The notes beneath the pieces are model-generated. The model did no database searches and was not told the DNA's origin. It was given only the letters and a program-made list of their open reading frames with translations. A stretch of DNA of 47,182 nucleotides from a bacterium (GTDB lineage: Bacteria; Actinomycetota; Acidimicrobiia; Spongiisociales; Spongiisociaceae), in contig JAPOQZ010000206.1 of the NCBI GenBank assembly GCA_026710435.1, forward strand, positions 1 to 47,182, in the 5' to 3' direction. Positions 35,489-44,142 of the stretch are shown piece after piece (positions within the stretch are counted from its first letter, which is position 1; the number at the start of each line of letters is the position of its first letter). The position numbers were made by a program, and so were the translations under genes.

Positions 35489-37180
35489 CTACTGCGTGTA
35501 CGGGATGACCTGCTGACCGTCGGGCCGGGCGACGATCAGCAGGTGTTGATGTTCTGCCGACTCGATGGCCTCCACGACCGCCTCGGTGGATAGGGCCACC
35601 TCGCGGTCCGACCGCTCCCACACCTGGGGTTTGACGCCGGTCCGCTCCTCGACGGCAGAGGCAACCTCGTGCCCTCCCGACCCGACCAGCACGACCGACC
35701 GCACGGTCCTCCCGGGGGACTCCTGGGGCAGGTCGGCGAGGTCGTCCCGGCGGATTATCCGGTGGTACGCGGCCGCGACGCCCACGGTGACGGCCAGAGC
35801 CAACGGCCAGCGGATGGCGAACACCGTTCCCGGACCGAGGTCTCCTTCCAGGATGGACTCCAGTATCCGGTAGGCGAGCACGAACAGGCTGACCAGGGCC
35901 AGCACTCCGCCTGCCCCGAACACGCATATCAGGAAGACCCGCCTGGTGGGCGAGCGCAGCTCGGACTCCGGATCCGACCGGCGCCAACGCTGGGTCGCCG
36001 TCCAGAAGCGCCACCACAAGGGAGCACCCACCAGCAGCACGGTGACAGCCGCCACCAGATCAGACCGGCCGGGAGTGTGGAGCACATCGCCCGGGACCAG
36101 CAGGCCCACAGAGACGGCAATGACAGCCGCGAGGCCACCGACAGTGGCGGCCAGCCCGACCCCGGCCACCGTGTATTCGTGTATTCGGTCGACCTCCGAA
36201 CGCCTGGCCGGTCCGCGTGCTTGAAGAACCGTACGGTGGTACCTCCAGACGAGCCCACCGACGGCCATCAGGCCAACGGCGAGTGGAACTTCCGTGAAAT
36301 GCCGTCCGGCCGGTTCCGAGAAGCCCCCGACCAGCCAGTCCAGTATCCGGTAGGCGAGGAGCCAGACGCCGACCAGCCCCGTGATAAGGCCTCCTACCAC
36401 CCCGAGCAGCAACACGTAGGCCCGCCACAACGGACTGCGTTCCTGGCGCATCCCCAGGAACCACCAGTACCGGAGCCACACCATTCCCCAGATCACCAGC
36501 CCGATCAGCGCGTTCAGGACCGATTCGGCATTCCGCACGATGACCGTGGTGCCGAAGGCGAGTTCGTAGAGCCTGCCCAGCGCCTCCTCGAGGAACTGGA
36601 TTCCGAAGACGGAGCCGGTCACCAGTCCTGCCGCGCATCCGAGCAGGACACCGTAGCCCAACCGGCCCCTGCGGCCGCGCCGGCCGGCCAAGGAGTGATG
36701 GGCGAACCACACGACCGCCCACACCACCATGACGGCGGCGGGGGTGATCCGGAAGCTGCCTTCGATGAGACCCTCAGCCCAGATGTACGCTCCGACCGCG
36801 GCAGCTCCGAGACTGAGCAACTCGGCCACCACCAGGTATATCTCCCAGCCGGTGTCGCCCTCCTCGGAACGGCCGAGTGCCTTCATCACCCAGCGGGCCA
36901 CGAGCACCAGGCCGGGCCCCGCAATGATCACGCAGGCCAGCATGAAAGCCGTATACCCGGCACCGCCCACCACATCCGGATCGGCCAGGGCGAGCAGGCC
37001 GGTGACCCCGGTGCCCACCAGGAGCAGCAGCACCAGCAGCATCCCGTAGCGGAACAGGCTCCTCAAAGCACGCCCGGTGTCCCAACTCGACCTGCGGCCC
37101 AGAAAGGACAGGACCGCAGCCACGACAACCAGAAACACCAGGGCCTGCAGGGCCACCGAGAGGAAGATCATCGACTCCAT
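35489..37180 (-). CDS. DUF5671-like multi-pass membrane protein
   Basis: The 563-residue protein has at least twelve predicted membrane helices and internal repeats. The pattern ...LAYRILDWLVGG.., ...LAYRILESILEGDLG.. and ...YELAFGTT.. followed by WPLALAVTVGVAAAYHR or VPLAVGLMAVGGLVWRYHR recurs, as in DUF5671 domains. The C-terminal ~80 residues are soluble (VVLVGSGGHEVASAVEERTG). Function is unknown. It starts at the ATG that overlaps the stop of the preceding small gene (TGATG). Confidence 0.75.
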   Translation of the reverse strand: MESMIFLSVALQALVFLVVVAAVLSFLGRRSSWDTGRALRSLFRYGMLLVLLLLVGTGVTGLLALADPDVVGGAGYTAFMLACVIIAGPGLVLVARWVMKALGRSEEGDTGWEIYLVVAELLSLGAAAVGAYIWAEGLIEGSFRITPAAVMVVWAVVWFAHHSLAGRRGRRGRLGYGVLLGCAAGLVTGSVFGIQFLEEALGRLYELAFGTTVIVRNAESVLNALIGLVIWGMVWLRYWWFLGMRQERSPLWRAYVLLLGVVGGLITGLVGVWLLAYRILDWLVGGFSEPAGRHFTEVPLAVGLMAVGGLVWRYHRTVLQARGPARRSEVDRIHEYTVAGVGLAATVGGLAAVIAVSVGLLVPGDVLHTPGRSDLVAAVTVLLVGAPLWWRFWTATQRWRRSDPESELRSPTRRVFLICVFGAGGVLALVSLFVLAYRILESILEGDLGPGTVFAIRWPLALAVTVGVAAAYHRIIRRDDLADLPQESPGRTVRSVVLVGSGGHEVASAVEERTGVKPQVWERSDREVALSTEAVVEAIESAEHQHLLIVARPDGQQVIPYTQ

Positions 37181-37689
37181 CAGGTTGATTCCTCCTTATC
37201 GAGCATACGTTCCGAACACCCGTACCAGGGCCACTCCTGCTCGGTGATGCGCCATCCGTCCCCGGTCGACACCAGGCTGTAGAAGGCGGAGAACTCGTGG
37301 TAGTAGTCGAAGAGCTCGACATCCTGCTCGGCCACTATCACATGGACCTCTGCGGTCGAACCGTCGACGACTACCTCGACCAGTTCGATCCGGTAGGCGT
37401 CCCGGGATGGATAGCGAGGGAACCACGGCTCGCACTCACGCTCCAGCCGGTCCGACAGGTAGGAGCGGGCCTCCGTGCGCCGACCTTCGACAACTGCTCG
37501 CAGGTAGCGCTGGACAACCCCCTCAGGCGTTGCGGGATCCAGCTGTGGACTACGGATGAACATGGAAGCCACCGCCACCGCGACCAGAACGGCGAGGACG
37601 ACCCCCGCCCACAGGATGATGCGGCCGTCGGGGGACAGCGACCTCCTCGTCGGGGTGCCGTCCCGAGCTTCATGTTCGGGAGCGCTCAC
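37180..37689 (-). CDS. Membrane-anchored small protein, NTF2-like extracytoplasmic domain
   Basis: The 169-residue product has a polar N terminus, one membrane helix (IILWAGVVLAVLVAVAVASMFI) and a domain that begins TPEGVVQRYLRAVVEGRRTEARSYLSDR. That opening is typical of NTF2/DUF4878-type folds, which bind small ligands or scaffolds. Its TGATG overlap with the DUF5671-like gene makes co-translation likely. Confidence 0.7.
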   Translation of the reverse strand: MSAPEHEARDGTPTRRSLSPDGRIILWAGVVLAVLVAVAVASMFIRSPQLDPATPEGVVQRYLRAVVEGRRTEARSYLSDRLERECEPWFPRYPSRDAYRIELVEVVVDGSTAEVHVIVAEQDVELFDYYHEFSAFYSLVSTGDGWRITEQEWPWYGCSERMLDKEEST

Positions 37690-38655
37690 TGCACCTGCAG
37701 GCTAGCCACTGCTGGCCATGATCCTCCCGATTCACGATACCCCCACCCATGAAAGGTGTTCCGGGTCAGGAGTCTGCCAGCGGCTGACGATTCGCTCGGA
37801 CAATCAGCCTGCATGAAGATCGGGGCTGGGAGCTACCACCACACGGCGCTATCCAATCCCGCCTGGCGCCGTTCAACGGCCCCCCGGTGGCAGCACCCCT
37901 ACCCGCCCGCTAGGGACACCTGCCCCCGCCTCTCTCTGCGAGGGGATTGTCCGTGTCGTGGTGAGGCCGCATACTGGTAGGCAGCTGCAAGCACCACGGT
38001 CCGTGTGCGGAACCGACCGGATCGGGACAGGGATCATCATGGGCAGATGCGACCCCCCTCGAGGGGATGGCAGGACGCGCTCGGAGACCGAGGAGGCGGC
38101 GGTTGGGGGTGTGTTCCTGTGGCGGGAACCGGCGGGCTGTTTTTCGCGTTCTCGGGGTCGGCCGGTGGAACGGTCGGCAGCCTGCGAGCGCCGGCGGAAC
38201 CCGGGTCGGGACTGTCAGCGCCAGTCTTCCTTGCGCATTGACCGCAGAGCCTTCGGACGCAGTCCGGGGTGCGATGCAACCAACGGAGACCTGCCGGCAA
38301 CAGTTGATCCCGGCTTCTTGAGCGCGATTCGGCCTGGCGATCAGGGTGTGGGATATGAGCTTCTCAGCAGAGACTAAGAGGGTCGCGCGAAGGCGGGCAC
38401 GACCGCCGTCATCTGCAAGACCGAACACCGTTCAATCCCAGAGAACCGCTGGTCACAGCCCCGATACTTGTCAACCGTCGCGGTCATTGCTTCCCAAGGC
38501 GAGCAGCTATCCGCACACCATCTACGACCGTTTGGATAGTCCCGCCTCGCCGGGCGCCACGTTCACGTCTCGGGTGAGGCCCGGCCCGTTCGCGGTGAGT
38601 TGTTGATGTGGCATCCTGCCGCGGGCATGTCCGGAAGCGGGAAGATTCGGGGTTA
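37690..38655. other. Long intergenic region without a supported gene
   Basis: These 966 bp show several open frames in both strands, but none has a recognisable domain or a good ribosome site. A short family C-like end (CATGAAGATCGGGGCT) is at 37813-37828. The right part (38347-38655) contains a split degenerate family C copy. The region is probably a graveyard of repeats. Confidence 0.5.
38347..38655 (+). repeat. Degenerate family C repeat C4, possibly split by an insertion
   Basis: GATATGAGCTTCTCAGCAGAGACTA at 38352-38376 matches the ATAAGCTTCTGACCAGGGACTA block of C2. From about 38521 to 38655 the remaining C2 blocks resume (tacgaccgtttggatagtcccgcctcg ... gagttgttgatgtggcatcctgccgcggg ... 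ggaagattcggggttaa). About 145 bp of unrelated sequence lie between. It ends right before the nitroreductase gene. Confidence 0.5.
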
Positions 38656-38667
38656 ATGTTCCTGACC

Positions 38668-39168
38668 ATGAGTTCCACGTACCAACGCATCCTGCGCCTT
38701 CGGGCCATCCGCCACTACCAGGACCGCCCTGTGGACCCGGACGATCTCCGGAGGGTGCTGGAGGCGGCCCGCTGGACCGGAAGTTCCAAGAACCGCCAGA
38801 ACTGGTCGGTGGTGGTCGTCGAGGACCGGGACCGGATCGACAAGCTGGCCGAATGCGGGAACTTCACCAATCCACTCCTCGCCGCCCCCGTGGCACTGGT
38901 CCTCGTGGAGGAGCCCGAGACCTACGAGTTCGACACCGGACGCATGGCGCAGAACATCATGCTCGCCGCCGACGCTCTCGGGATGGCCACCTGCCCGATC
39001 ACCCTGCACCGCGACCCCGACGCGGCGCGGGTGCTCGGTCTCCCCGAAGGGTGGCGCTGCCGCTACGCCATCTCCCTCGGATACCCGGCTCCTAGCGCCC
39101 GGCCGGCCAGGTTCGGGGGACGCAAGCCTCTCGACCGGATCCTTCACCGGGACTCGTTCGGTCCGTGA
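38668..39168 (+). CDS. Nitroreductase family protein
   Basis: Nitroreductase-fold flavoproteins reduce nitro groups, quinones or act as FMN-dependent dehydrogenases. The 166-residue product has the FMN-phosphate motif RLRAIRHYQDRPVD, ARWTGSSKNRQNWSVVVVED and GRMAQNIMLAADALGMATC. It is short for the family (often ~200) but has both ends of the fold. I prefer the ATG at 38668; one at 38656 is also possible. The stop overlaps the GTG of the peptidase gene by 4 bp (GTGA). Confidence 0.85.
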   Translation: MSSTYQRILRLRAIRHYQDRPVDPDDLRRVLEAARWTGSSKNRQNWSVVVVEDRDRIDKLAECGNFTNPLLAAPVALVLVEEPETYEFDTGRMAQNIMLAADALGMATCPITLHRDPDAARVLGLPEGWRCRYAISLGYPAPSARPARFGGRKPLDRILHRDSFGP

Positions 39169-40835
39169 CCTCCGGCGCTCCGACCCTGGCGGACGAGTAC
39201 TGGGGGTTCCGGCTCGACCACCGCCACTTCGCCAACCTCGCTCGAGGTGAACTGAGCCGGCTGGAACGGTGGGACGATCTATCGGCGGAAGGGCTCTCGA
39301 CCGCCAGGGAGACCTGTCTCCGCTTCGTGAGGCGCGCCGAGCGTGCCGATGCTTCCGAAGGCTCGGACCGGGTTCTCATGGACACCGTTGCCGCGGCCGC
39401 GTTCATGGACGCCGGCGTCGGTGTGTGGTGGCCGGAACTCCAGGCCGCCAGCCGCCAATCCGGGTTGCTGAGCGCCCTGCTCCCGGCGCTTCACCTCCAG
39501 CCTCTCGTGACTGCCGACCACGGACGGCGCTACCTCGAGAAACTCCGGCGCTTCCCGTACATGATCGACCAACTGGTGAACCGGCTGGAGGAAGGGGCCG
39601 GGACGGGTGTCGTGCCCCTCACCCCGCATGTGGAGCAGACACTCGGCAAGCTCGACGAGGTCCTGGCCCGGCCTACCGCCGACGATCCATTCATCGTCCA
39701 GGCCCCGCCGACCGAACTGGACCCGGTCGAGGCCACCAGATGGCGTGACGACCTCGTCGGCGCGGTGGAGACCCATCTGCGGACCGGGCTGGGCAGATTC
39801 GCCGCAACTCTGCGGGAGGTCACACTTCCCGCCGCACGTCCTCCACAGCGGGCGGGACTGTGCCATCTACCCGGTGGCGACGCGGTGTACGCCGCCATGG
39901 TCAAAGGTCACACGACGCTCGACCTCGGTCCGGAGGAGATCCACGGACTGGGCATCGAGAGGATCGCCCGGCTGGAGGACGAGTACCGGGGCGTCGCCGG
40001 ACCGCTGCTCGGCACCACCGAACCGTCCGATATCTACAGCCGCCTGCGGGATGACCCGGCTTTCCAGTACGCAAGTCCCGACGACCTGGTGACCGACGCT
40101 CTCCGCTGCCTGGACAAGGCGGCCTCGGCGATGGGCGACTGGTTCGACCCCGTACCCAGGGCACCGTGCGCGGCCGACCCGATCGACGTGGGGGCCATGG
40201 CCTACTACTACCCACCCACCGCCGACGGTACGAGGCCGGGACGGTTCTTCTTCAACGTCTCCGATCCGACGGCGTGGGCCACGTTCCAGATTCCGGGAGT
40301 CACCTATCACGAGGGCATTCCCGGCCACCACCTGCAGATGGCCCTCGCCATCGAGAACTCCGAGATCCACGACCTCCACCGCTACAGCTACCTCCCCGCC
40401 TTCGGTGAGGGGTGGGGCCTGTACAGCGAGCGCCTCGCCGACGAGATGGGCCTCTACGAGAACGACTGGGAACGGGTCGGGATGCTCACCGCCGACTCGC
40501 TGCGGGCCGGACGCCTGGTCGTCGACACCGGTATCCACGCCCTGGGCTGGTCTCGCCGCAGGGCGATCCGGTACCTGGCCGACAACTCGCCGATGTCCAT
40601 CCACGAGGTGACCGAGGAGGTCGACCGCTACATCGCCTGTCCCGGCCAGGCCCTTTCCTACATGCTGGGGAGGCTCGAGATCGAATCCCTCCGCGCCGGA
40701 GCGGAGGCCCGCCTGGGTTCCGACTTCGACATAAAGGGTTTCCACCGGACCGTGCTCGGTAACGGCGCCGTCCCTCTGGGAGCTCTGCGGCGGATGGTCG
40801 AGGAGTGGTCGGCGAGCACGGGGACGCAGCGGTGA
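39165..40835 (+). CDS. DUF885-family zinc metallopeptidase-like protein
   Basis: DUF885 proteins are gluzincin-like peptidases. The 556-residue product has the metal motif HEGIPGHH (about residues 382-389) and the third-ligand segment AFGEGWGLYSERLADEMGLY. No signal peptide or membrane helix is seen, so it probably cleaves peptides in the cytoplasm. The GTG start overlaps the nitroreductase stop by 4 bp. Confidence 0.88.
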   Translation: MTSGAPTLADEYWGFRLDHRHFANLARGELSRLERWDDLSAEGLSTARETCLRFVRRAERADASEGSDRVLMDTVAAAAFMDAGVGVWWPELQAASRQSGLLSALLPALHLQPLVTADHGRRYLEKLRRFPYMIDQLVNRLEEGAGTGVVPLTPHVEQTLGKLDEVLARPTADDPFIVQAPPTELDPVEATRWRDDLVGAVETHLRTGLGRFAATLREVTLPAARPPQRAGLCHLPGGDAVYAAMVKGHTTLDLGPEEIHGLGIERIARLEDEYRGVAGPLLGTTEPSDIYSRLRDDPAFQYASPDDLVTDALRCLDKAASAMGDWFDPVPRAPCAADPIDVGAMAYYYPPTADGTRPGRFFFNVSDPTAWATFQIPGVTYHEGIPGHHLQMALAIENSEIHDLHRYSYLPAFGEGWGLYSERLADEMGLYENDWERVGMLTADSLRAGRLVVDTGIHALGWSRRRAIRYLADNSPMSIHEVTEEVDRYIACPGQALSYMLGRLEIESLRAGAEARLGSDFDIKGFHRTVLGNGAVPLGALRRMVEEWSASTGTQR

Positions 40836-40965
40836 CCGGAAACCGGAGATACGCCCCCGCACCCCGCAGGTAGGCTTCCGCACGCATGCCACTCCGGAGT
40901 CCGGCCCGTGGGCTTCGCGGCTCCGGTCAGTGCCCGCAGGTCCGGGCCGTTAGCATCCTGCGGCT

Positions 40966-42171
40966 ATGAACGAACTGCTACGTGTTTCCCGAGATCTCCT
41001 CCCCGAGATAGTCGAGCTGCGGCGCATGCTCCACCGCCATCCCGAACGGGGCGTCCACCTACCACTCACCCGCAAGATCGTGCTCGATGCGTTGGAAGGT
41101 CTTCCCCTCGAGATCGACCTCCACGAGACCACCAGCGGCATAGCCGCGGTCCTGCGAGGCGAGCGACCGGGGCCCGTGATCGTGCTGCGGGGAGATATGG
41201 ACGCCCTCCCGGTCCACGAGGAAACCGGCCTTCCGTTCGCCAGCGAGCATCCCGGATTCATGCATGCCTGCGGCCACGACCTGCACACCGCCATGCTGGT
41301 GGGGGCCGCCAGGATCCTGTCATCCATGAAGAACGACCTGGCAGGATCGGTGATCCTCATGTTCCAGCCGGGCGAGGAAGGATTCTTCGGCGCCCGCTCG
41401 ATGATCGAGGAAGGGGTCCTCGACACGGTCGGGGAGAGGCCCGGCGGTGCGTTCGCCATGCACGTGACAACGCTGTTCGCCTCCGGCGCCATCCGCCATC
41501 GTCCCGGACCGCAGATGGCGGCGTCCGACGAGGTCCACATCACGGTGACCGGAAAGGGTGGCCATGCCTCGGCGCCTCACCTGTCCTTCGATCCGGTTCC
41601 GGTAGCGGCGGAGATCGTGCTGGCGGTCGAGACGAGCCTCACCCGGCGTATCAACGTATTCCAGCCGGGTGTCATCACCTTCGCCACGATCGCGGCCGGT
41701 ACCACCCACAACGTGATCCCCGAGACCGCCCGCCTGGTGGGGACCGTAAGGTCCCTCTCGGACGACACCCGAGCGGAACTGCACGCCATCCTCCGCCGCG
41801 TCGCCGGCAATGTGGCGGCCGCGCACGGGCTGGAAGCCGACGTGGACATCCAGCTCGGATACCCGGTCACCGTCAACGACCCGTCGTACACGGCCTTCGT
41901 GGACGGCGTCGCTCGGCGAACCCTAGGAACCACGCTGGTCAGCCCGCTCGCGAACCCTTCGATGGGTGGCGAGGACTGGTCCTACGTTCTCAGGGAGGTT
42001 CCCGGCATGATGTCCTACCTGGGAGCGTGCCCGCCCGGCGAAACCCCGGGGAGGGTTCCGGGCAACCACTCCAACAGGGTGGTGTTCGACGAGGAGGCGA
42101 TGGTCAACGGGATGGCCATGCATGCGGCCGTGGCGATGGCCCACGGGCGGGGTGAATTCTCAGCAGACTGA
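40966..42171 (+). CDS. M20-family amidohydrolase (hippurate hydrolase/aminoacylase-like)
   Basis: The 401-residue product belongs to the M20D branch. Metal and catalytic motifs are RGDMDALPV, HACGHDLHTAML, FQPGEEGFFGA and the C-terminal NPSMGGEDWSY. The dimerisation insert begins at DEVHITVTGKGGHAS. Such enzymes cut N-acyl amino acids, hippurate or indole-acetyl conjugates. It is ~130 bp downstream of the DUF885 peptidase on the same strand, so a joint role in peptide/amino acid scavenging is possible. Confidence 0.9.
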   Translation: MNELLRVSRDLLPEIVELRRMLHRHPERGVHLPLTRKIVLDALEGLPLEIDLHETTSGIAAVLRGERPGPVIVLRGDMDALPVHEETGLPFASEHPGFMHACGHDLHTAMLVGAARILSSMKNDLAGSVILMFQPGEEGFFGARSMIEEGVLDTVGERPGGAFAMHVTTLFASGAIRHRPGPQMAASDEVHITVTGKGGHASAPHLSFDPVPVAAEIVLAVETSLTRRINVFQPGVITFATIAAGTTHNVIPETARLVGTVRSLSDDTRAELHAILRRVAGNVAAAHGLEADVDIQLGYPVTVNDPSYTAFVDGVARRTLGTTLVSPLANPSMGGEDWSYVLREVPGMMSYLGACPPGETPGRVPGNHSNRVVFDEEAMVNGMAMHAAVAMAHGRGEFSAD

Positions 42172-42279
42172 CCGTGCGGAGCAACGCTCCTGACCGCCGA
42201 CCATCCGGGCCGGGCATCCGGCGCCGATCGAACCGTCGGATTCACCGAAACCTCTGATCGGCCGTACCCTTAGGCACTG

Positions 42280-44142
42280 ATGACCTCGAGCACCCTCCCC
42301 AGCCGGACGCGCCAACCGGACCGCAAGGTACGGGGCCGTGGCGCCCAGTTGATCGTGCGCCAGATGCGGCGCGCTCCCAGGGAGTTCGCTCTCGGGTTGG
42401 GCTTCACCAGCATCCATTCGGTGGCGACGATCGCGGCGTCCTACGTGATCGGTCGGGCCGTCGACTCGATCCTGGTGCCGGCAGTCCGCCAAGGGGACGT
42501 GACCACCGCCTCCCTGGTCTCGGTCGTCCTGGCCCTGCTCGGCATCGGGCTGGCCAAGGCGCTGGGGTTCAGCATGCGGCGGTACGGCGCGTACCGGGCC
42601 CAGTACCGGCTGGAGAAGAGGGACAGGATCGAGGTCACCGATCGCTACCTGGAACTGCCGATCGAGTGGCACCGGCGCCATCCGACCGGCCAGTTGCTCT
42701 CCAACGTAAACGCCGACGTCGAAGCCGCATCGATGATCGCCGCTCCCCTCCCGATGGCATTCGGCGTGCTGCTGATGCTGCTCATCACCGCCGTCCTGCT
42801 GGTGCTGACCGACCCGTTCCTGGCGCTGGTCGGCTTCCTGATCATCCCCGCCATCCTGGTCAACAACATGGCCTTCCAGCGGAAGATGCGGATCGCCGCC
42901 GCCGCCGCCCAACGCATCAGGGCGGAGGTGGCGGAGATGGCCCACGAGTCGTTCGACGCCGCTCTGGTGGTCAAGACCCTGGGCAGGGAGGAGAGCGAGG
43001 CGACGCGCTTCCGGGCCCTGTCGGACCAGTTGAGGGACAGCCTGGTGAAGCTGGGTCGGCTCCGGGCTGTATTCGACCCGATCATGGAAGCCCTGCCCAG
43101 CATCGGAGTGCTGGCGGTGGCCGCCGTAGGCGCCTGGCGGGTCGACCAGGGTCTGATGACCGCCGGTACGCTGGTGACCTTCGCCTACATGTTCCGCCTC
43201 ATCGCCCTCCCGATGAGGGTGTTCGCATGGCTTCTCGGCCAGCTTCCCACCGCGGTGGTGGGCCTCGACCGGATCGAGGCGGTGCTCGCCGAGGAGAGCC
43301 GCGTCACCTACGGCAAGGATGACCCGGCGGATCGGGGTGCCGCCGAGACCGAAGCCGATCGGGCATCCTACCTGTACCCCGAAACCGTGATGGCCGACCT
43401 CAACGGGGAAGCGACCCCCGCCCCCGTCTCTCCTACCCCGGTCAGTGAGGCGACCGACGGGGACCGAAGGGGGGTCGAGGATGTCACGTTCAGGACGCTC
43501 CCGGGCCGCACGGTCGCGCTGGTGGGTCCGACCGGCTCGGGAAAGTCCACGGTCGCCCAACTGATGGTCCGCCTGTTCGACCCCGACTCCGGAACGATCC
43601 GCTTGGACGGGACCGCTCTACCCGATCTCTCCCGCCCCGTCATGGCCGATTCTGTAGCACTGGTTTTCCAGGAACCGTTCCTGTTCACCGCCACCGTCCG
43701 GGAGAACATCACGCTCGGAGGCCGGTACTCGGATCTGGAGATCGGCAACGCAGCCCGGGTGGCCCAGGCCCACCAGTTCATCACCGAACTACCCATCGGC
43801 TACTCCACCCGGATCGGCGAGCGCGGCGCAAACCTTTCGGGAGGGCAGCGCCAGCGGATCGCCCTCGCACGGGCGCTGGTGCGCCATCCCCGCCTGCTCA
43901 TCCTGGACGACGCCACATCGGCCGTCGACCCGGCGGTGGAGCGAGCCATCTTCGACGGCCTGGCAGCATTGGACACGACCGTGATCCTGGTCGCCTACCG
44001 CCGAGCCTCGATCCTCCTCGCCGACGAGGTCATCTTCATCGAGGAAGGCAGGGTCACGGGCCGCGGAACCCACGACGAACTCTTCGAGTCGGTGCCGGCC
44101 TACGCCGAGCTCATCAAGGCCTACGAGGCGGACGACCGATGA
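42280..44142 (+). CDS. ABC exporter half-transporter with degenerate catalytic site
   Basis: The 620-residue protein has a six-helix exporter domain (about 30-330) and an ATPase domain (about 380-615). Walker A VGPTGSGKST (about 415) and signature LSGGQRQR (about 519) are canonical. The Walker B is LLILDDATSA, with Asp in place of the catalytic Glu, and the H-loop reads LVAYRR, with Tyr in place of His. It is therefore the degenerate partner of a heterodimer. An insert of ~60 residues before the ATPase domain is rich in Ala, Pro and Thr. It overlaps the partner gene by 4 bp (ATGA). Confidence 0.92.
   Translation: MTSSTLPSRTRQPDRKVRGRGAQLIVRQMRRAPREFALGLGFTSIHSVATIAASYVIGRAVDSILVPAVRQGDVTTASLVSVVLALLGIGLAKALGFSMRRYGAYRAQYRLEKRDRIEVTDRYLELPIEWHRRHPTGQLLSNVNADVEAASMIAAPLPMAFGVLLMLLITAVLLVLTDPFLALVGFLIIPAILVNNMAFQRKMRIAAAAAQRIRAEVAEMAHESFDAALVVKTLGREESEATRFRALSDQLRDSLVKLGRLRAVFDPIMEALPSIGVLAVAAVGAWRVDQGLMTAGTLVTFAYMFRLIALPMRVFAWLLGQLPTAVVGLDRIEAVLAEESRVTYGKDDPADRGAAETEADRASYLYPETVMADLNGEATPAPVSPTPVSEATDGDRRGVEDVTFRTLPGRTVALVGPTGSGKSTVAQLMVRLFDPDSGTIRLDGTALPDLSRPVMADSVALVFQEPFLFTATVRENITLGGRYSDLEIGNAARVAQAHQFITELPIGYSTRIGERGANLSGGQRQRIALARALVRHPRLLILDDATSAVDPAVERAIFDGLAALDTTVILVAYRRASILLADEVIFIEEGRVTGRGTHDELFESVPAYAELIKAYEADDR

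Noticed and set aside
37910..38428. A 172-codon minus-strand frame in the long gap
   Set aside because: Arg/Pro-rich, no domain, no ribosome site, and it overlaps repeat remnants.
42160..43560. A 466-codon open frame opposite the first ABC exporter gene
   Set aside because: The sense strand has all ABC motifs; the antisense product is His/Gly/Arg low complexity.
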